Shown: positions 7,327 through 15,112 of the stretch, piece after piece
Numbering within the stretch: the stretch's first letter is position 1
Layout of the letters: each line of letters opens with the position of its first letter
Source of the DNA: CAZGLR01 sp964526635
GTDB lineage: Bacteria; Zixibacteria; MSB-5A5; GN15; JAAZOE01
Direction: 5' to 3'
NCBI GenBank assembly: GCA_964526635.1
Contig: CAZGLR010000036.1
Span: 1 to 27,393, forward strand
DNA length: 27,393 nucleotides
The notes under the pieces: model-generated
Database searches by the model: none
Seen by the model: the letters and a program-made list of their open reading frames with translations, nothing else
What the model was told of the DNA's origin: nothing
Position numbers and translations under genes: made by a program

Positions 7327-7354
7327 TAAAGCGAATGCGACTATTGGCCGAAAA
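7327..7354 (+). promoter_or_regulatory. Sigma-28-like promoter ahead of flgN-flgK
   Basis: TAAAGCGA (7327-7334), a 12-base spacer, then GCCGAAAA (7347-7354). The -10 matches the FliA consensus GCCGATAA at 7 of 8 positions and the -35 keeps TAAAG. The spacer is one base longer than optimal. It lies in the 78-base gap between flgJ and flgN, the largest gap in this stretch. That is where a class 3 promoter for hook-filament junction genes would be expected. Confidence 0.6.
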
Positions 7355-7375
7355 CAATACTAACTGGATGGAACC

Positions 7376-7870
7376 ATGAACAGACTATTGGATCGGCTCA
7401 TACAGACCATCGCTGACGAAGCGGTGCTCTTCGAGAATTTCCTGAAGCTGCTGGAGCGGCAGCAGGGCGCCCTGATAAAGGGCGACGCTGATGTCATTCA
7501 GGAGACGACGGCTGAATTACAGATAGTGATTCAGCAGTCGCGGCAACTTGAACACAGCCGTGAGGAGATTGTCGAACAACTCCGGCAGGAAGCCGGAAGA
7601 GATGATAGTCTCACTGTCAGCAAGATCAGTGAGATGGCCGATGCTGCACGTGGTTCACAGCTCGCTCAGTTGCGGGAAACGATCCTGGGTCTGTATACCC
7701 GGATCGAGGAAACGCGGATGCGCAATGGTTTGCTGGTCGAGCAATCGGTCGAGCAGATTCACCATACGCTGAACATGATCAGCCGCATCCCTGAGCGCAA
7801 AGAGACCTACCGGCAACAGGGAACGTTGCGCACGGAATACGCTCCGGTAGGCGTTGACAGGAGAGTCTGA
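7376..7870 (+). CDS. flgN: FlgN-type export chaperone for FlgK/FlgL
   Basis: A 164-residue, almost wholly helical, charged protein with heptad-like leucines (LLDRLIQTIADEAVLFENFLKLLERQQGAL is the first helix region). The C-terminal part (LRETILGLYTRIEETRMRNGLLVEQS) fits the FlgN pattern of an amphipathic helix followed by an R..N..L motif. FlgN is a cytoplasmic chaperone that binds the C-termini of FlgK and FlgL and delivers them to the export gate. The stop codon is one base before the flgK start codon, so the chaperone and client are translationally adjacent. The sequence family is weakly conserved, so the assignment leans on helical composition, size and position. Confidence 0.85.
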   Translation: MNRLLDRLIQTIADEAVLFENFLKLLERQQGALIKGDADVIQETTAELQIVIQQSRQLEHSREEIVEQLRQEAGRDDSLTVSKISEMADAARGSQLAQLRETILGLYTRIEETRMRNGLLVEQSVEQIHHTLNMISRIPERKETYRQQGTLRTEYAPVGVDRRV

Positions 7871-7871
7871 T

Positions 7872-9266
7872 ATGTCCGGGTTATTTCAGGGATTGGAAAT
7901 CGGAAAGCGGGCCCTGCTCACCCATCAGTTGAGCATGAATACCATCGGCCATAACCTGGCCAATGTCGGTACGCCCGGGTATACCCGTCAGCGTGTCAAG
8001 GTGGCTACCGCCATGCCGTGGGAAACAGCGCAGTTTAACATCGGCAACGGTGTCGTGGTTACCGATATTGAGCATATTCGTGATAATTTTCTCACCACAC
8101 AATATCGCCGCGAGAATAAATCGCTGGGCGAATGGACCAACAAGGAAAAGACGACCGCGCAGATCGAGGCGATTCTGAATGAACCGGGCGATAATGCCCT
8201 CAGCAATGTTATGAGCCGTTTCTGGGACGCCTGGCTGGATTTATCTAACGAGCCGGAATCAACCGGTGCGCGCGACCAACTGGTGGCCGAAACCGAACTC
8301 CTCGTGGATTCATTCCACCAACTCGACACACAATTGCGGACACTCCGTGATACGGCCAATAAGGACGTGGTCGGGATGGTCAAGCGGATTAACCTGTACG
8401 CCCGGGAGATTGCAAATTTGAATCGCCTGATTGTCGGCGAGGAGCTGGGTAATCAGAAGGCCAATGATCTACGCGACAGTCGCGATCTGCTTATCGATGA
8501 ACTCTCGCAACTGGTTGATGTTACCACCCAGGAATTTCCCAACGGATCGACGTCGGTCTATATCTCCGGGCTGGCGATTGTCGATAATGCTGACGTCTTC
8601 GAGCTCGATACCAGGGTCAATCCCTCGGGCAAGATGGTCGTCAATGATATTGTCTGGAAAAATACGACAACCACCATCAAAGTCCGTGGCGGTGAACTCA
8701 AAGGGCTGCTTGATACCCGCGACAGTATTGTGCCCGACTACATGGAGAAGCTGGATAATATGGCCGCATCGCTGGTCGAGCAGGTCAATGCGGTGCATCG
8801 CACCGGGACGGGGCTCAACGGTCTGACCAATCTCGATTTCTTCAACAGCAGTTTTACGACGGCTGCAACGATACGCCTGGAATCCGGCATTGAATCGGAT
8901 CCGCAAAGTATCGGGGCCTCGTTGTCGGGGAAACCGGGAGACAATGCCAACGCCCTGGCGATTCATGCCATCCGTCATCAACTGATTCTCTCGGGCGGAT
9001 CGGCGACAATCGATGAATATTACAACGCCATGATCGGATCGATTGGCGTGGAAGCGCTGGAAGCGAAAACGTATAAGGGCAACTTTGAAACGCTGCTGCA
9101 ACAGATTGAAAACTCGCGCCAATCGGTCCAGGGAGTCTCTCTCGATGAAGAGATGGCGAACATGGTACGCATGCAGCATGCGTACAATGCCGCAGCGCGT
9201 AGTATAACGACGATTGATGAAGCGTTGGGTACGGTCATCCAGGGAATGGGTGTCGTCGGACGCTAA
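7872..9266 (+). CDS. flgK: Hook-filament junction protein FlgK (HAP1)
   Basis: A 464-residue protein. The N-terminus shows the HAP1 signature GLEIGKRALLTHQ ... NTIGHNLANVGTPGYTRQRV, followed by FWDAWLDLSNEPESTGARDQLV and the ANDLRDSRDLLIDELSQLVDV block. The C-terminus (GVSLDEEMANMVRMQHAYNAAARSITTIDEALGTVI) is the conserved D0 helix. The start is ATG 7872 with AGGAGAG about 7 bases upstream; an in-frame TTG at 7854 lies inside flgN and is rejected. FlgK forms the first junction ring between hook and filament. It belongs to a transcript with csrA, flgL and fliW, a gene order shared with Bacillus and many spirochaetes. Confidence 0.97.
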   Translation: MSGLFQGLEIGKRALLTHQLSMNTIGHNLANVGTPGYTRQRVKVATAMPWETAQFNIGNGVVVTDIEHIRDNFLTTQYRRENKSLGEWTNKEKTTAQIEAILNEPGDNALSNVMSRFWDAWLDLSNEPESTGARDQLVAETELLVDSFHQLDTQLRTLRDTANKDVVGMVKRINLYAREIANLNRLIVGEELGNQKANDLRDSRDLLIDELSQLVDVTTQEFPNGSTSVYISGLAIVDNADVFELDTRVNPSGKMVVNDIVWKNTTTTIKVRGGELKGLLDTRDSIVPDYMEKLDNMAASLVEQVNAVHRTGTGLNGLTNLDFFNSSFTTAATIRLESGIESDPQSIGASLSGKPGDNANALAIHAIRHQLILSGGSATIDEYYNAMIGSIGVEALEAKTYKGNFETLLQQIENSRQSVQGVSLDEEMANMVRMQHAYNAAARSITTIDEALGTVIQGMGVVGR

Positions 9267-9268
9267 CG

Positions 9269-9289
9269 CTCCATGGGGGCGCCACGGAG
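9269..9289 (+). promoter_or_regulatory. Hairpin covering the csrA Shine-Dalgarno, with an ANGGA motif
   Basis: CTCC (9269-9272) pairs with GGAG (9286-9289), which is the csrA Shine-Dalgarno. An inner TGG/CCA pairing surrounds a GGGCG loop, with one A/C mismatch between the two stems. ACGGA at 9284-9288 matches the CsrA core ANGGA. The structure could lower csrA translation and permit autoregulation, as known for E. coli csrA. Seen: the pairing. Inferred: the regulation. Confidence 0.45.
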
Positions 9290-9295
9290 GGTCAT

Positions 9296-9607
9296 GTGCT
9301 AATATTGACACGGAAGTTGGGAGAATCGATCACCATCGGTGACGATATCAAAGTCACAGTGCTGGGTATATACGGCCGTCAGGTACGGCTGGGAATCGAT
9401 GCGCCCTTGAAGGTAGTGGTTCACCGTGAAGAAATATACGTCAAGATTCAGAATGAGAATCAGAAGGCGTCGCGAACCATAAAGGAAGACCTGACCAATG
9501 TCATGCAGGCATTGAAAGGCAAATTGAAGAAAAACGACAAGAACGACAAATCGTCGCATGTCAGGTACAAAAAGGACAATGACAGCCGTTCGCACCCGGG
9601 CGAATGA
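9296..9607 (+). CDS. csrA: Carbon storage / translational regulator CsrA with long basic tail
   Basis: A 103-residue RNA-binding protein. It starts at GTG 9296 (MLILTRKLGESITIGDDI) with GGAGGG 4 bases upstream. The core to about residue 60 is canonical, with VTVLGIYGRQVRLGIDAP and VHREEIY, including the key RNA-contacting residues Leu4 and the Arg of HREEIY. CsrA dimers bind GGA motifs in mRNA leaders and block translation; in flagellar systems the target is flagellin mRNA, with FliW as antagonist. FliW is encoded 2 kb downstream. Typical CsrA is 61-75 residues. Here a tail of roughly 35 residues, rich in Lys, Asp, Asn and Ser, extends the C-terminus. Confidence 0.97.
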   Translation: MLILTRKLGESITIGDDIKVTVLGIYGRQVRLGIDAPLKVVVHREEIYVKIQNENQKASRTIKEDLTNVMQALKGKLKKNDKNDKSSHVRYKKDNDSRSHPGE

Positions 9608-9632
9608 CCGGAATTGGATACGTCAGTGAACG

Positions 9633-9656
9633 ATTATCACCGGGCGGCCGGATAAT
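9633..9656 (+). other. Hairpin in the csrA-flgL gap
   Basis: ATTAT (9633-9637) and CCGG (9640-9643) pair with CCGG (9648-9651) and ATAAT (9652-9656), with a CA bulge and a GCGG loop. It sits 21 bases before the flgL start and has no T-run, so it is not a terminator. It may affect mRNA stability or processing between csrA and flgL. Confidence 0.4.
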
Positions 9657-9677
9657 CCGGGCGTCGAGGGAGAAACT

Positions 9678-11663
9678 ATGCGGGTAACGCATCAGATGAT
9701 TATTGATCGGACGATTTCCAGTCTGTCCAATAATATCACCCGCCTGATGAATATTGAGCGGATGCTGGCAACCGGCAAACAGATCAATGTGCCCTCGGAT
9801 AATCCGATCGGCTCGCAGCATGTCATGAATTACAAGACCAGGATCGGACAGATCCAGCAGTATCAGACCAATATCACGCAGGGAATCAGCCGGCTTTCGA
9901 CCTATGAATCGGGTCTGGCTGATCTCAAAAACTTCAATGATACCGCTCTGGAGATCGCGATCTCAATGGGTAACGATACTTTTGATGAAACCGCCCGGCT
10001 GGGCGCCGCCCAGGAAGTGGAATCGCTCATGGAACAGATCCTTCAGATCGGCAACATGCAGCGCGACGGCCGGTACATGTTTTCCGGCCATGAGACACGC
10101 CTTAAGCCGCTGATCAGATCGGCCAATGGCGTCGAGTATATGGGCGATACCGGCCTGGTCGATATTGAGGTCGATGTCAATTCGCGCATCAAATCCAACC
10201 TGATCGGGCAGAATGTATTTCTCAAGCAATTGTCAACTATCGGAGAAGGTGCCGATCTGCATACCGGCGTGGTGGGGACGACTCTGCTGGCTGATCTCAA
10301 TATGGGCGGCGGCATCGACCTGATTTCCGGCGCCAATCCCGGAGAGTTCACGATCACGGATAACAATTTGAACTCGACGATCACGATAAACTTGAACAAT
10401 GACCCTGCCGGTAACCCGGCCCCGCCACCGGTTGATGTCGATGAGATTGTAAATAGAATCAATGGTCAGCTTGGCCTGGCCGGGAGTACGCTGCAGGTGA
10501 CGATTCCCGATACCGGTGCGCGCCTGCAATGGGATACGACCGTCCCCGCAACTAACTCGATTACTGCTGATACGCCACTGGCGAATCTCAATGGTGGCCG
10601 CGGCGTGGATATTTCATCGGGCGAATTTCGGGTGCGGGATGCCACCTCAACAACGGTGCTGGATATCGATATATCTTCGGCTGAGACGGTCGATGATGTT
10701 ATCACGACTGTGCAGGCGGCCTTGGATGCCACCTTCGGGGCCGGCGTCGTGACCTTTGGATTGAATGCCGACAATAACGGCTTTGCCTTTGATGACACCA
10801 CCGGCGGGACACTCGATTTGTTGGTCGAGGAAATGCCCGGACTGGATTCGACAACCGCCTCGGATCTGGGGATTGTCGGAACGATTGATCCGTTGCTGAC
10901 CGGACGTGATCTGGAACCGCAGCCGGATTTTGATGTGGCCGATATCGGCTTGCAGACCACTATTGCGGACCTGGGGCTCGACGGTGAAGTCCGGGCCGAT
11001 CGGATGGGCGATGACATTATCCCGCAGTTGACCGGTACGACGCTGCTGTCGACGCTCAACGCTAAAGCGGGATTCAATATGGGCAGTATCAAGATTTCGC
11101 AGGGCAGCCTGACCCGTACGCTTGATTTGTCCGACTCGGCTCTGCCGCCCAATCCGACCATCAATGATCTCATCAACGCGATTAATACGACCGGTCTGGA
11201 TATCACAGCTTCAATCAATGAGGCCGGCACCGGGATTCAGATTGTCTCTGATGACCCGACCCGGACGCTGATCGTGGAGAATGTCGATACCAACGACCGG
11301 ACGGCGTCGATGCTCGGTATCATTGGTGCGCCGGATGTTTTGAGTACAATGATGCTGCTGGAAACATCACTGCGAAACAATGACAGTGAATTGGCCCGGC
11401 AACTGGTGGGAAATCTCGAAGATAACATTCAGCATTTGCTGTCGGTCCGGGCGGAAGTTGGCACCCGCGTAATCCGCCTTGAGACGACCCAGTACCGTCA
11501 TGAAGAAACGGAGATAAATCTCAAGAAGCTGTTGTCGGAAGTAGAGGATGCCGACATCACGACACTCGTCGCCGAACTGGCGAATCAGGAAAATTTGTAC
11601 CAGGCGTCGCTTTTGGCCAGTTCCAAGGTCATCCAGCCGTCGCTTTTGGACTTTTTAAGATAA
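9678..11663 (+). CDS. flgL: Hook-filament junction protein FlgL (HAP3), expanded
   Basis: A 661-residue flagellin-family protein, about twice the usual FlgL length of 300-400. The N-terminal D0/D1 region (residues 1-160) has MRVTHQMI, LMNIERMLATGKQINVPSDNPIGS and GRYMFSGHETRLKPL, which are FlgL hallmarks. The C-terminal D1/D0 (residues about 575-661) ends ANQENLYQASLLASSKVIQPSLLDFLR. The extra mass is a central region with three related modules beginning near residues 201, 299 and 454. Each opens with T-x-L-x-x-L-N, then an SG or QG strand motif, and resembles flagellin_IN repeats (the third has NPTINDLINAIN). FlgL forms the second junction ring, with FlgN as its chaperone. AGGGAG Shine-Dalgarno 6 bases before the ATG. 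Confidence 0.95.
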   Translation: MRVTHQMIIDRTISSLSNNITRLMNIERMLATGKQINVPSDNPIGSQHVMNYKTRIGQIQQYQTNITQGISRLSTYESGLADLKNFNDTALEIAISMGNDTFDETARLGAAQEVESLMEQILQIGNMQRDGRYMFSGHETRLKPLIRSANGVEYMGDTGLVDIEVDVNSRIKSNLIGQNVFLKQLSTIGEGADLHTGVVGTTLLADLNMGGGIDLISGANPGEFTITDNNLNSTITINLNNDPAGNPAPPPVDVDEIVNRINGQLGLAGSTLQVTIPDTGARLQWDTTVPATNSITADTPLANLNGGRGVDISSGEFRVRDATSTTVLDIDISSAETVDDVITTVQAALDATFGAGVVTFGLNADNNGFAFDDTTGGTLDLLVEEMPGLDSTTASDLGIVGTIDPLLTGRDLEPQPDFDVADIGLQTTIADLGLDGEVRADRMGDDIIPQLTGTTLLSTLNAKAGFNMGSIKISQGSLTRTLDLSDSALPPNPTINDLINAINTTGLDITASINEAGTGIQIVSDDPTRTLIVENVDTNDRTASMLGIIGAPDVLSTMMLLETSLRNNDSELARQLVGNLEDNIQHLLSVRAEVGTRVIRLETTQYRHEETEINLKKLLSEVEDADITTLVAELANQENLYQASLLASSKVIQPSLLDFLR

Positions 11664-11679
11664 GTGGAATGGGGTGGAT

Positions 11680-12150
11680 ATGAAGTTAGAAACGACGCGA
11701 TTCGGTGAACTCGATATCCCGGAAGATATGATTATCGAAATGAAAAAGCCGGTTCTGGGATTTGAGGAATTGCGGCAGTATGTCATTGTCGAGACCGAAG
11801 ATTTCGAGCCGTTTCGCTGGTTCCAGTCAATCGACAATCCGGATACGGCGTTCGTCCTGGTCAATCCGTTGTTGTTTTTCCCTGATTATCAGGTGGAAGT
11901 CAATCCGAGGGAAATCGAGGAACTGGCGGTCGACAATCCTGAAGAAGTTATCGCTTATGTTATTGTGACAATCCCCCGCGATTATACCAAAATGACAGCG
12001 AATCTTCAGGGACCGATATTGATTAACACCCGGACGCGTCTGGCCAAACAGATCGTCCTGGTCAATTCGCAGTATCGGATACGGCATCGCCTGATTCAGA
12101 CAGATGCCGCCAGACAGCACAGTCAGGATAAAGTCCCGGTCGGGATATAG
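11680..12150 (+). CDS. fliW: Flagellar assembly factor FliW, CsrA antagonist
   Basis: A 156-residue protein. Family blocks are TTRFGELDIPEDMIIEMKKPVLGFEE, RWFQSIDNPDTAFVLVNP, NPEEVIAYVIVTIP and the C-terminal NLQGPILINTRTRLAKQIVL, all diagnostic for FliW. I take ATG 11680 (MKLETTRFG) because FliW proteins begin this way. An in-frame GTG at 11674, which has a better spaced GTGGA upstream, is an alternative. In Bacillus and Campylobacter, FliW binds either flagellin or CsrA: when flagellin is exported, FliW is freed to sequester CsrA and relieve flagellin repression. All three partners (csrA, fliW, flagellin) lie within 8 kb here. Confidence 0.97.
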   Translation: MKLETTRFGELDIPEDMIIEMKKPVLGFEELRQYVIVETEDFEPFRWFQSIDNPDTAFVLVNPLLFFPDYQVEVNPREIEELAVDNPEEVIAYVIVTIPRDYTKMTANLQGPILINTRTRLAKQIVLVNSQYRIRHRLIQTDAARQHSQDKVPVGI

Positions 12151-12167
12151 ACACTATCGCCGGAAGT

Positions 12168-12185
12168 ACGGGCAGGGATGCCCGT
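12168..12185 (+). promoter_or_regulatory. CsrA-type hairpin in the leader of the TPR-glycosyltransferase gene
   Basis: A perfect 7-bp stem, ACGGGCA (12168-12174) with TGCCCGT (12179-12185), closes a GGGA loop. The top of the hairpin reads CAGGGATG, an exact match to the CARGGAUG centre of the CsrA SELEX consensus, with GGA in the loop. It lies 51 bases before the ATG at 12237 and 17 bases after fliW. It has no T-run and is not a terminator. Confidence 0.55.
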
Positions 12186-12236
12186 CGTATGCATCATTAA
12201 AGTGCTTAGTGACCGTAATCATCGGAGAGAGGGTCC

Positions 12237-14930
12237 ATGAGTAAGAAAAAAAGCAACCCCCGCAGGAAAAAGACACCGTCGCAGAAAAAGACCGCGCGAC
12301 CATCTCGAGTAAGTCGCACTGCCACCATCCCGGTTTCATCCATCGATTCGGTTACGACGAAAAAGCTGATCGAAGCCGATAAGCTGATGCAAAACGGCCG
12401 GTATGAAGAGGCGCTTGCCGTCGCCGAGCCATTGTGGGAAAAAATAAGTAGCGATGATGGTCCGCATTATCTGGCCCTGGCCCGGGTTTTAGGGCAGTGC
12501 ACGCTGCGGATGAATCGCGTGGCGGACACGCTCGACTACATCTCTGAAGCGCTGACAATGGCCGGGCAGGCCCTTGATTTTCATTTCCTGGCAGCCCTGG
12601 CCCTGGGCTTGTCTGACAGATATCATGATGCCCGTCCGCATTGTGAAGCGTACTTGCAGCGTTATGACGCCGTGAGTGCCGGCAAGGCGGCCTGGGGACA
12701 CTGGGATGAGACGCGCCGGGTAAAATTCCAGATTCTCAACGCCCTGGGAATTGCGCTGATTGAAGACGACGACCATAATCGTGCCGAGCAGGCTTTTCGA
12801 GAAGCTATAGATCTGGCGCCGGATTACGATTCTTCTTATGTCAACCTGAACGTCCTGTATACCTCGCAGAACCGCCATAAAGAAGCGACTGCCGTCATAC
12901 AACAGGGGCTGAAGCAGGCGCCCGAATCGGCGCAACTGCGCCAGCTGGCCGGAAGCCGGGGAACAGGTTCGACTGTTTCGGTCTGTATGATTGTCAAAAA
13001 CGAAGAAGAATTTCTGCCGCGCTGTTTGAAATCGGTGGCGCCGTTTGCCGATGAGATTATTGTCGTGGATACCGGCTCTGAGGATCGGACGGTGGCGATT
13101 GCGGAAGAACATGGCGCGATTGTACATCATTACCCCTGGCAGGGCGATTTTTCATCAGCCCGCAACGAATCACTCAAATATGCCACCAAGGACTGGGTCT
13201 TTATTATCGATGCCGATGAAGAAGTCCCGGCCGAAGATATCGAAAAACTCAGGTTTTTCCTCAAGCAACCTGATATCAGTGTGTTTTCCATATCGGTGTA
13301 TAACAAGTCATTGCAGACGGGAACGGTATCATCGTTTTTGCCATCGGTGCGGTTTTTCCGCAGGCGCTTGAATCTCAGGTATTACGGTATTGTTCACAAC
13401 CGCCTGAAAATCCCTAAATCGTGTAAGATTATCCGTAGCAGTGTGCGCCTGTTTCATTATGGCTATGATCTGGCCCAGGAGAAGATGGCCAGGAAAATCG
13501 ACCGGACCAGGGCATTGCTGGAGAAACAGCTTGAGCTGGATCCCAGCGACGTCTACGCCAATTTCAACATGGCGCAGCTACTTTTCGGCTATGGCCTGGA
13601 TGATGAGCACCGAGAGAATTGTGAATTGATTGTCGAGCATGCCGGACGGGTGCTGGCCAATCCGATTTCGAAGACGCGGGATTATCGAGGACAACGCCTG
13701 ATGGCCTATCTGCAGCGGGCGTCGGCGCTGATTGCCCTCAGGCACTATGATGAGGCCGAAACGTTGTGTAAAGAGGCCCTGAATTATAAAGAAGATTATC
13801 TCGATGCCGTCATGATCCTGGGGCACTGCTATTTCGAGCAGGGCAGGATGAGTCAATCGAGGCAGCAATATGAAGAATATCTTCGTATGCGCCGCACCTA
13901 CAAGGCCGACGATGAAGTTGATAATGTCATCATGCGGTATCTCGATTCTGAGCATATAGCCTGGTTCGGCCTGGCTATGATTGACCATATGGCCAATAAT
14001 ACCGATGCCGCCATCGAGAGCTATCTTCATGTTCTCGAGACACAGGAGTTTTATCGCGATACTTTTTGTCGTCTGGGTAAGTTGTCTTTCGATAAGGAAG
14101 AGTATTCACAGGCAGAACAGTATTTCCGGAGGGAACTGGAGATTTCGCCGGAATCGGTAAAAGCCTGGTTCGGTCTTGGTCTGTCCTGTGAAAAGCTGGA
14201 GCAGCTTTCCGAAGCCGCCGAAGCGATGAAAGCGGCGGCGCGGTTCGATCCGGGCAATACACTGATCGCTTTTCAGGCGGGGAAGACGTGTCTGCTGGCC
14301 GATGACATAGTCGCCGGTCGGGAGTTGTTAATGCAGACGGTGTCGGCCAGAGACATTACGGCCCCGATGCTCGATGAAGTAGCTGATTTATTATATACTC
14401 ACGAATGTTTCACCGAAGCGATCGGAGTGTATGAGCGGCTGATTTCGGTCAAGCCGGATCATCTGGATGCCCGCAGTGGGCTGGCCAATTGTTATGCTCG
14501 ATTAAAAGACGACCAGCGGGCAATAACGTTATACCGGGAGTTAATTCGGATGAATCCGAATTATATACCGCCGTATCGAAATCTGGGTGTTATTCTGGCC
14601 AGGCAGGGCAAGACAGAGGAAGCGTTGACCTATCTTTTGACCTATGCTCAAGTGGCGCAGAAAGATACTGATATTCTGCGGCTGGTCGGCGAGTTACTTC
14701 TGGCCATTGGTCAGTATGCCGACGCGGTGCCAAGCCTTGAGGCCTATCTGCGGGACTGCCCGGGTGATTACCTCACCCTGTTCAATCTGGCCGAAGCCTA
14801 TAATCACCTTGGATTTACAGACGCCGCTGAGGCCGGCTACCGGCAGGTTATGGCGATGGCTCCCGATTTTGCGCAAGCGCACGAGCGACTTCGCGACAGG
14901 GGGATGATAGCAACGGCTACTGAACAGTAA
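12237..14930 (+). CDS. TPR-GT2-TPR glycosyltransferase, likely flagellar glycosylation
   Basis: An 897-residue cytosolic enzyme. Residues 1-35 are a Lys/Arg/Ser-rich tail. Residues about 45-240 are TPR repeats. Residues about 245-370 are a family 2 (GT-A) glycosyltransferase of the WaaE/SunS type, with VSVCMIVKNEEEFLPRCL, then VVDTGSEDRT and the metal-binding DADEE. Residues about 415-890 hold a second, longer TPR array (for example AEQYFRRELEISPESVKAWFGLG). TPR-linked GT2 enzymes often modify proteins, with the TPRs grasping the acceptor. Between fliW and flagellin, the likely acceptor is flagellin; this is inference. The donor sugar cannot be read from sequence. It is probably cotranscribed with fliW, as no promoter is evident in the gap. 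There are no membrane segments. Confidence 0.88.
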   Translation: MSKKKSNPRRKKTPSQKKTARPSRVSRTATIPVSSIDSVTTKKLIEADKLMQNGRYEEALAVAEPLWEKISSDDGPHYLALARVLGQCTLRMNRVADTLDYISEALTMAGQALDFHFLAALALGLSDRYHDARPHCEAYLQRYDAVSAGKAAWGHWDETRRVKFQILNALGIALIEDDDHNRAEQAFREAIDLAPDYDSSYVNLNVLYTSQNRHKEATAVIQQGLKQAPESAQLRQLAGSRGTGSTVSVCMIVKNEEEFLPRCLKSVAPFADEIIVVDTGSEDRTVAIAEEHGAIVHHYPWQGDFSSARNESLKYATKDWVFIIDADEEVPAEDIEKLRFFLKQPDISVFSISVYNKSLQTGTVSSFLPSVRFFRRRLNLRYYGIVHNRLKIPKSCKIIRSSVRLFHYGYDLAQEKMARKIDRTRALLEKQLELDPSDVYANFNMAQLLFGYGLDDEHRENCELIVEHAGRVLANPISKTRDYRGQRLMAYLQRASALIALRHYDEAETLCKEALNYKEDYLDAVMILGHCYFEQGRMSQSRQQYEEYLRMRRTYKADDEVDNVIMRYLDSEHIAWFGLAMIDHMANNTDAAIESYLHVLETQEFYRDTFCRLGKLSFDKEEYSQAEQYFRRELEISPESVKAWFGLGLSCEKLEQLSEAAEAMKAAARFDPGNTLIAFQAGKTCLLADDIVAGRELLMQTVSARDITAPMLDEVADLLYTHECFTEAIGVYERLISVKPDHLDARSGLANCYARLKDDQRAITLYRELIRMNPNYIPPYRNLGVILARQGKTEEALTYLLTYAQVAQKDTDILRLVGELLLAIGQYADAVPSLEAYLRDCPGDYLTLFNLAEAYNHLGFTDAAEAGYRQVMAMAPDFAQAHERLRDRGMIATATEQ

Positions 14931-14962
14931 GTATGTGAGCTGTCGGTTATTGTAAAAATCAA

Positions 14963-14989
14963 TAAAGTCTCCAGAAATCACGCCGATAT
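14963..14989 (+). promoter_or_regulatory. Sigma-28 (FliA) promoter of flagellin
   Basis: TAAAGTCT (14963-14970), an 11-base spacer, then GCCGATAT (14982-14989), compared with TAAAGTTT-N11-GCCGATAA. Seven of eight bases match in each element, at exact spacing. It gives a flagellin leader of about 160 bases. This is the strongest sigma-28 site in the window and validates the weaker ones. Confidence 0.92.
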
Positions 14990-15013
14990 CAAGAAATAGA
15001 GAAAGAGGAAAAG

Positions 15014-15049
15014 ACCGTCCGGCACCGGCGATGTCGGAGCCCGGGCGGT
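15014..15049 (+). other. Long hairpin in the flagellin 5' leader
   Basis: ACCGTCCGG (15014-15022) pairs with CCGGGCGGT (15041-15049): nine pairs, one of them U-G. An inner CCG/CGG pairing tops the stem. It lies about 20 bases downstream of the expected transcription start. Such 5' stems commonly stabilise abundant mRNAs; no T-run follows. Confidence 0.5.
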
Positions 15050-15112
15050 GCGTCTGATTCTCGCATAGGACATACGGCCATGGATTGGCAGCAAGGATAC
15101 ATCCATAAGCCT

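Noticed and set aside
8469..9311. 280-codon open frame on the minus strand opposite flgK
   Set aside because: Shadow frame of a strongly supported gene. The predicted protein is His/Arg/Ile-rich with no recognisable domain, and there is no ribosome site or promoter.
9667..9671. AGGGA at the flgL Shine-Dalgarno as a CsrA site
   Set aside because: A plain Shine-Dalgarno matches ANGGA by chance and it is not in a hairpin loop, unlike the flagellin and glycosyltransferase sites.
10466..11230. 254-codon open frame on the minus strand opposite flgL
   Set aside because: Ser/Val/Pro-rich translation arising from the codon bias of flgL; no motif, no operon context.
12129..12148. TAAAGTCC near the end of fliW as a sigma-28 -35 for the glycosyltransferase
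   Set aside because: No GCCGATA-type -10 at 11-12 bases spacing; TAAAGTGC at 12198 likewise lacks a correctly spaced -10.
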